From the NCBI GenBank assembly GCA_017998495.1, contig JAGOCY010000025.1:1-10088 (forward strand): 10,088 bases of DNA, given 5' to 3'. A model generated the notes under the pieces. It was not told the origin of the DNA, did no database searches, and saw only the letters and a list, made by a program, of their open reading frames with translations. Of the stretch, positions 7,113 to 10,088 are shown in pieces. The position numbers and the translations under genes were made by a program. This stretch comes from Corallincola sp. GTDB lineage: Bacteria; Pseudomonadota; Gammaproteobacteria; Enterobacterales; Neiellaceae. How positions within the stretch are numbered: position 1 is the stretch's first letter; every line of letters begins with the position of its first letter.

Positions 7113-7582
7113 GAGCCTGGTGGGAACAGTTGGCGGAGCGTGAGCAGCGACTGGTGTTGATCTGCGGTGGCCTGACTTTGCTGGCCATCCTTTATTGGGG
7201 GTTGTGGGCGCCGATTTCGGCGGCGGCGGCCAGCCGGGCCCAACAGCTGGCCAATACCGAGCGCGATCTGGCGTGGCTCAAGGTACAGGCTGAGACGGTG
7301 CTGGCCGCAGGTCCACAAACGGCGGCAGGGGCCATCGACAGCGGCGCCCTGACCAAAGTGGTCAATGAAACGGCACGCCGCCACAACATCACCATCAGCC
7401 GCTTGCAGCCTCAGGGCAATGGCCTGCAGGTGTGGATCGATGAGGTCTCATGGAGCAGCCTGTTGGCGCTGCTGGAGCAACTGCAGCGCGACCACGGCAT
7501 AGTCGTCAACAGTGTCGATCTGGCGCGCAGTGACAATGGCGGCCGGGTCAAGGTCCGCCGTCTGGAATTGACAAGGGGTTGA
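7109..7582 (+). CDS. gspM: Type II secretion platform protein GspM
   Basis: GspM is a small bitopic inner-membrane protein that stabilises GspL in the assembly platform. The product has 157 residues, normal for the family. It has a short cytoplasmic N-terminus with the typical WWEQLAEREQRLV pattern, one membrane segment at about 14-35 and a helical stretch at about 40-70. It ends in a small ferredoxin-like periplasmic domain, about 75-157, with LTKVVNETARRHNITISRLQP and later VNSVDLAR. The ATG overlaps the gspL TGA by 4 nt and has a strong GGAGG at 7099-7103 with 5-nt spacing. The call rests on position between gspL and gspN as well as on sequence. Confidence 0.95.
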   Translation: MRAWWEQLAEREQRLVLICGGLTLLAILYWGLWAPISAAAASRAQQLANTERDLAWLKVQAETVLAAGPQTAAGAIDSGALTKVVNETARRHNITISRLQPQGNGLQVWIDEVSWSSLLALLEQLQRDHGIVVNSVDLARSDNGGRVKVRRLELTRG

Positions 7583-7583
7583 T

Positions 7584-8357
7584 GTGAATAGTCGCGTTGC
7601 CTGGATCGCTGGCGCTGTCTTCTTTCTGCTGGCGCTAATCGCCACCATCCCTGCTCGTCTGGTGGCCGGCTGGGTGCCGCTACCGCCAGGGGTCAGCCTT
7701 GGCTATGTCAGCGGCACCTTGTGGCATGGCCGTATCGACAACCTGATGTTGATGGGCATTCGCTTTGATGATGTGCGCTTTGAGCTTCAACCCTGGGCCC
7801 TGCTGCTGGCGCGGCTGTCGCTGAAGGTGGAGAGCTCGCTCGACGGCGACAGCTTTATGCGCGGTCAGGTGTGGGCTTCGCCCCTCAGTCTGGGCGCCAG
7901 CGACCTGACGTTGCAGGTGCCGGCTCAGCCGCTGGTGAACCTGATCGCCCTGCCGTTACCGCAGACGGTGGCGGGCCTCATTCGCCTCGATCTGGCCAGT
8001 GCCCGCAGTGGCAGCCCTTGGTGCCGCGAAGTGCAGGGCACCTTTGGCTGGGACAACGCCCAGCTGCATAACCAGATGCTGCGCGAACCCCTGCCGCTTG
8101 GCCCTTACACCGTCGAACTGGGCTGCGATAAAGGTGAGCTGACCGCCCACGTCAATGATGCCGGCCAGCTCGGCATCAGTGCCGATCTGCGGCTGATGGC
8201 TGACTCGGCCTATCGGGTTAGTGCCCTGATCTCGCCTGCACCTACGGTGCCGGCCGAGGTGCGCCAGGGGCTGGCACTGATCGCCGAGGATCAGGGCGCC
8301 GGCTTCCAGCTTGAGTTCAGCGGCTCGTTCAAACAGGGGGCTGACGCGGCGCCTTGA
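7584..8357 (+). CDS. gspN: Type II secretion protein GspN
   Basis: GspN is an accessory T2SS inner-membrane protein present only in some systems; its exact role is not settled. The product has 257 residues, the usual size, with one N-terminal membrane segment at about 6-28 and the remainder predicted periplasmic and beta-rich. Family-like stretches include VSLGYVSGTLWHGRI (37-51) and FELQPWALL near 66-74. Two cysteines, C147 (PWC) and C181 (LGC), are the only ones in the chain and could form a disulfide in the periplasm (inference). The start is GTG at 7584, with AAGGGG at 7573-7578 and 5-nt spacing; an ATG at 7582 reads straight into a stop. It is the last gene of the operon and its 3' end overlaps yrfG on the other strand by 29 bp. 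Confidence 0.93.
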   Translation: MNSRVAWIAGAVFFLLALIATIPARLVAGWVPLPPGVSLGYVSGTLWHGRIDNLMLMGIRFDDVRFELQPWALLLARLSLKVESSLDGDSFMRGQVWASPLSLGASDLTLQVPAQPLVNLIALPLPQTVAGLIRLDLASARSGSPWCREVQGTFGWDNAQLHNQMLREPLPLGPYTVELGCDKGELTAHVNDAGQLGISADLRLMADSAYRVSALISPAPTVPAEVRQGLALIAEDQGAGFQLEFSGSFKQGADAAP

Positions 8358-9009
8358 TGGCGTCAAGCAGTTCCACAAAGTCATGGGTGTTGACGAACCC
8401 GGGCAGCGCCCGCGACGGGCGGCTGCTGTCGGGGTTGGCCACCGCCAGCAGCTGGCCAATGCCGGCCTGGCGGGCGGCCTTGAGCACTGATTCGTTATCA
8501 TCCACCAGCAACGTGCGCTGCGGGTCGTAACCGAGCTGGGCGCGCACCTGCTGCCACAGCCGCTGATCCTCTTTCGGCGCCCCAAAGCTGTGGGTCGACA
8601 GCACCAGATCCAGATGTTGGCCGAGCCCGGTGCGGGCAAACTTGAGCGCCACCGCCCGCGGGTGGGCGTTGGTCAGCAGGATCAGCTGGCGGCCCGATTG
8701 GCGTAGGGCGTTGAGAAAGGGCAGGCTGTCGGGGCGCAGCCGGATCTTGTCGGCCACCTCCTCCTTGAAGCTCATCAACGGCAGCGCTAACCGCTGCTCC
8801 CAGTAGTCGAGGCAGTACCAGTCGAGGGTGCCGCGGAGCTGGTCGTAGGCGTGCAGCAGTTCGGCCTTGGCCGCTTCGTTGGTCAGCCCGCGGTGCTCGC
8901 CATAGCGGCGCGGCAGATGGTCGAGCCAGAAATGGTTGTCGTAGTGCAGATCGAGCAGAGTGCCATCCATGTCGAGCAATACGGTATCGATGACGGCCCA
9001 GTCGAGCAT
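8329..9009 (-). CDS. yrfG: GMP/IMP 5'-nucleotidase, HAD family (YrfG-like)
   Basis: YrfG-type HAD hydrolases dephosphorylate purine mononucleotides such as GMP and IMP in the cytoplasm. The 226-residue product has all four HAD motifs: motif I DMDGT at 13-17 (nucleophile D13, acid/base D15), motif II Thr113 in LLTNAHP, motif III Lys146 in PKEDQRLW, and motif IV D170-D171 in LVDDNES. The stretches TLDWYCLDYW (61-70) and LDLVLSTHSFG closely resemble the E. coli protein as I recall it. The start is ATG at 9009, with GGAG at 9016-9019 on this strand and 6-nt spacing. A longer frame reaching 9069 would add 20 residues without similarity and run into nudE. The gene converges on gspN with a 29-bp overlap. 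Confidence 0.93.
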   Translation of the reverse strand: MLDWAVIDTVLLDMDGTLLDLHYDNHFWLDHLPRRYGEHRGLTNEAAKAELLHAYDQLRGTLDWYCLDYWEQRLALPLMSFKEEVADKIRLRPDSLPFLNALRQSGRQLILLTNAHPRAVALKFARTGLGQHLDLVLSTHSFGAPKEDQRLWQQVRAQLGYDPQRTLLVDDNESVLKAARQAGIGQLLAVANPDSSRPSRALPGFVNTHDFVELLDAIKAPRQPPV

Positions 9010-9068
9010 TTGTCTCTCCGATCGGTTATACAGGGTGGCAGTGTACGCAACCAGCGCCCTCGTGCCCA
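9010..9068. promoter_or_regulatory. Divergent yrfG / nudE intergenic region
   Basis: These 59 bp are the only divergent space in the window and should carry the promoters for yrfG and nudE. On the - strand, TATAAC at 9025-9030 matches a sigma70 -10 hexamer at five of six positions, but a good -35 at 16-18 nt is lacking and it would leave a very short leader before yrfG. No convincing pair was found for nudE. The yrfG ribosome binding site lies at 9014-9019 on the - strand. No operator palindrome stands out. Confidence 0.4.
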
Positions 9069-9638
9069 ATGGATGACCTGAGTTCGATCCCTGACTTGCA
9101 GCTACCGACCATTCTCGAACGGACGCCGCTGGCGCGTAGCCGGCTATTCACCGTCGAGGGGCTGCATCTGCGTTTCAGTAATGGCGCCGAGCGCCATTAC
9201 GAGCGACTGCGCGGTTCGGGCCGCGACGCGGTGATGATCGTTGCCATTGATGGTGAGGCGCTGTTGCTGGTGCGCGAGTATGCCGCCGGCACCCACTGCT
9301 ATGAGCTTGGGCTGCCTAAGGGGCTGGTGGATGCGGGTGAAAGTGCCGAAGCCGCGGCCCTGCGCGAACTGCAGGAGGAGGCCGGCTTCGCCGCCCGCCG
9401 CCTGACCCACCTGCGCACCCTGACTACCGCCCCCACCTACATGGGTAGCCGCATTCAGATCTGGCTGGCCGAAGATCTCTACCCGGCGCCGCTGGAGGGG
9501 GACGAACCCGAGCCGTTGCAGCTGCTGCGCTGGCCGCTGGCCCGTCTCGACGAACTGTTGGTCAGTGATGACCTGCATGAAAGCCGCTGCCTGGCGGCAC
9601 TGTTTCTGCTGCGTGAGCAGCTGCGGAGCCGGCCATGA
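9069..9638 (+). CDS. nudE: ADP compounds hydrolase NudE (Nudix family)
   Basis: NudE hydrolyses ADP-linked compounds such as Ap3A, ADP-ribose and NADH, releasing AMP, in the cytoplasm. The 189-residue product is of NudE length. A complete Nudix box, GX5EX7REUXEEXGU, is at 85-107, with catalytic REL-QEE at 99-104. NudE-specific stretches include PTILERTPLARSRLFTVE (13-30), EYAAGTHCYELGLPKGLVDAG (within 70-90) and EDLYPAPLEGDEPEPLQLLRWPL (within 135-157), which agree well with the E. coli protein as I recall it. ATG at 9069 is the only ATG/GTG/TTG in frame between 9009 and the conserved PTIL segment, apart from TTG at 9096. No Shine-Dalgarno site is visible before 9069. The stop overlaps cysQ by 4 nt. 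Confidence 0.93.
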   Translation: MDDLSSIPDLQLPTILERTPLARSRLFTVEGLHLRFSNGAERHYERLRGSGRDAVMIVAIDGEALLLVREYAAGTHCYELGLPKGLVDAGESAEAAALRELQEEAGFAARRLTHLRTLTTAPTYMGSRIQIWLAEDLYPAPLEGDEPEPLQLLRWPLARLDELLVSDDLHESRCLAALFLLREQLRSRP

Positions 9639-10088
9639 GTTCGCCGCTGGCGCTACTCAATGATCTGCGGGCACTGGCGGTGGAAGCCGGCGAGATCATC
9701 GCCGGTTTCTACCACAGCGGCCGCTATGAAGAGCAGCTCAAGGGTGATGAAACCCCGGTCACCAGCGCCGATCTGGCTGCCCATGCGTTTTTGGCCCGCA
9801 CCCTGCGCGAACTGGAACCGGATACGCCAGTGCTGTCGGAGGAAGATGCCGGTGTGCCCTTTGCCCAGCGTCAGCGCTGGTCGCGTTATTTCCTCATCGA
9901 CCCGCTCGATGGCACCAGCGAGTTTGTCGCCGGCAGCGGTGACTTTGCCGTTTCCATCGCCCTGATGGAGGCGGGCCAGCCCGTCGCCGGGGTGATTCAC
10001 GCACCGATCCTGGGGGTCAGCTACTTCGCCCTGCGCGGTGCCGGGGTGTTTCGGGCCGAAGGGGGGCGCGGTCAGCCCATTGCCATCG
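9635..10088 (+). CDS. cysQ: 3'(2'),5'-bisphosphate nucleotidase CysQ (3' end outside window)
   Basis: CysQ removes the 3'-phosphate of PAP (and PAPS), a by-product of sulfate assimilation, giving AMP. It belongs to the Mg-dependent, lithium-sensitive inositol-monophosphatase superfamily. The frame runs from ATG at 9635 to the window end, 151 residues of an expected 245-275 or so. Visible motifs are DETPVTSADLAAH (38-50), the metal-binding SEED at 68-71 (E69 expected ligand) and DPLDGTSEF at 89-97 (D89, D92 expected ligands). SGDFAVSIALMEAG follows at 101-114; E. coli CysQ has a closely similar stretch here. The DPLDGT-(S/K)-EF form favours CysQ over SuhB. The ATG overlaps the nudE TGA by 4 nt, with GGAG at 9625-9628, so the two genes form one unit. 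Confidence 0.93.
   Translation, partial: MSSPLALLNDLRALAVEAGEIIAGFYHSGRYEEQLKGDETPVTSADLAAHAFLARTLRELEPDTPVLSEEDAGVPFAQRQRWSRYFLIDPLDGTSEFVAGSGDFAVSIALMEAGQPVAGVIHAPILGVSYFALRGAGVFRAEGGRGQPIAI

Noticed and set aside
8341..8367. Possible terminator hairpin at the gspN/yrfG junction
   Set aside because: Only a 6-bp TGACGC/GCGTCA pair with a 12-base loop and a 5-bp CTTGA/TCAAG pair can be drawn; neither has a T-tract and both lie in coding sequence.
9010..9069. 20-residue N-terminal extension of YrfG starting at 9069
   Set aside because: ATG 9009 has a proper GGAG site and gives the known family N-terminus; the extension occupies the divergent spacer and has no similarity that I recognise.
9653..10000. 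Open frame of 115 codons on the - strand at the right end
   Set aside because: It lies opposite the cysQ reading frame, whose SEED and DPLDGT motifs are clear; treated as a shadow.

Overview
The window is GC-rich, dense chromosomal DNA from a gammaproteobacterium. It holds most of a type II secretion system (T2SS, general secretory pathway) operon in the order gspE-F-G-H-I-J-K-L-M-N. After it come a convergent HAD-family nucleotidase gene (yrfG-like) and a divergent nudE-cysQ pair that reads in the same direction as the gsp genes. The protein sequences, the presence of gspN and the downstream yrfG/nudE/cysQ neighbours fit the Aeromonadales-Vibrionales side of the Gammaproteobacteria. The high GC makes an Aeromonas/Oceanimonas-like genome more likely than Vibrio, but this is inferred from remembered family features, not from a search. 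No tRNA, rRNA, CRISPR array, insertion sequence or phage gene was seen.

Region 1 (1-8357, + strand) is the secretion operon. gspE enters the window already in frame, with only a short N-terminal piece missing. gspF follows after 3 nt. gspG follows a 33-nt gap and has a strong ribosome binding site, as suits the major pseudopilin. gspH lies 3 nt further on. From H to M each gene overlaps the next by a few bases (ATGA or GTGA type, or a slightly longer TTG-start overlap for J/K), so this stretch is probably translationally coupled. gspN starts one base after the gspM stop. gspC and gspD are expected just upstream, outside the window. The prepilin peptidase gene is not here.

The products form one machine. 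GspE is the cytoplasmic ATPase. GspF, GspL and GspM form the inner-membrane platform. GspG is the main pseudopilin, and GspH, I, J and K are the minor pseudopilins thought to form the tip that starts the pseudopilus. GspN is an accessory inner-membrane protein found in only some systems.

Region 2 (8329-9009, - strand) is yrfG, a GMP/IMP 5'-nucleotidase. Its 3' end overlaps that of gspN by 29 bp, tail to tail. Region 3 (9010-9068) is the only real divergent intergenic space, 59 bp. Region 4 (9069-10088, + strand) is nudE (Nudix hydrolase) overlapping by 4 nt with cysQ (3'(2'),5'-bisphosphate nucleotidase), which runs off the right end. yrfG, nudE and cysQ all act on small nucleotides, so together they look like a nucleotide-housekeeping cluster next to the secretion operon.

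I found no undescribed system. The items most worth a second look are an alanine in place of the usual glycine before the GspI cleavage site, a long Gly/Ser/Asp/Asn-rich tail on GspJ whose DNA is also open in the gspK frame, and start-codon choices for gspK (TTG) and gspL (GTG) that differ from a longest-frame call.
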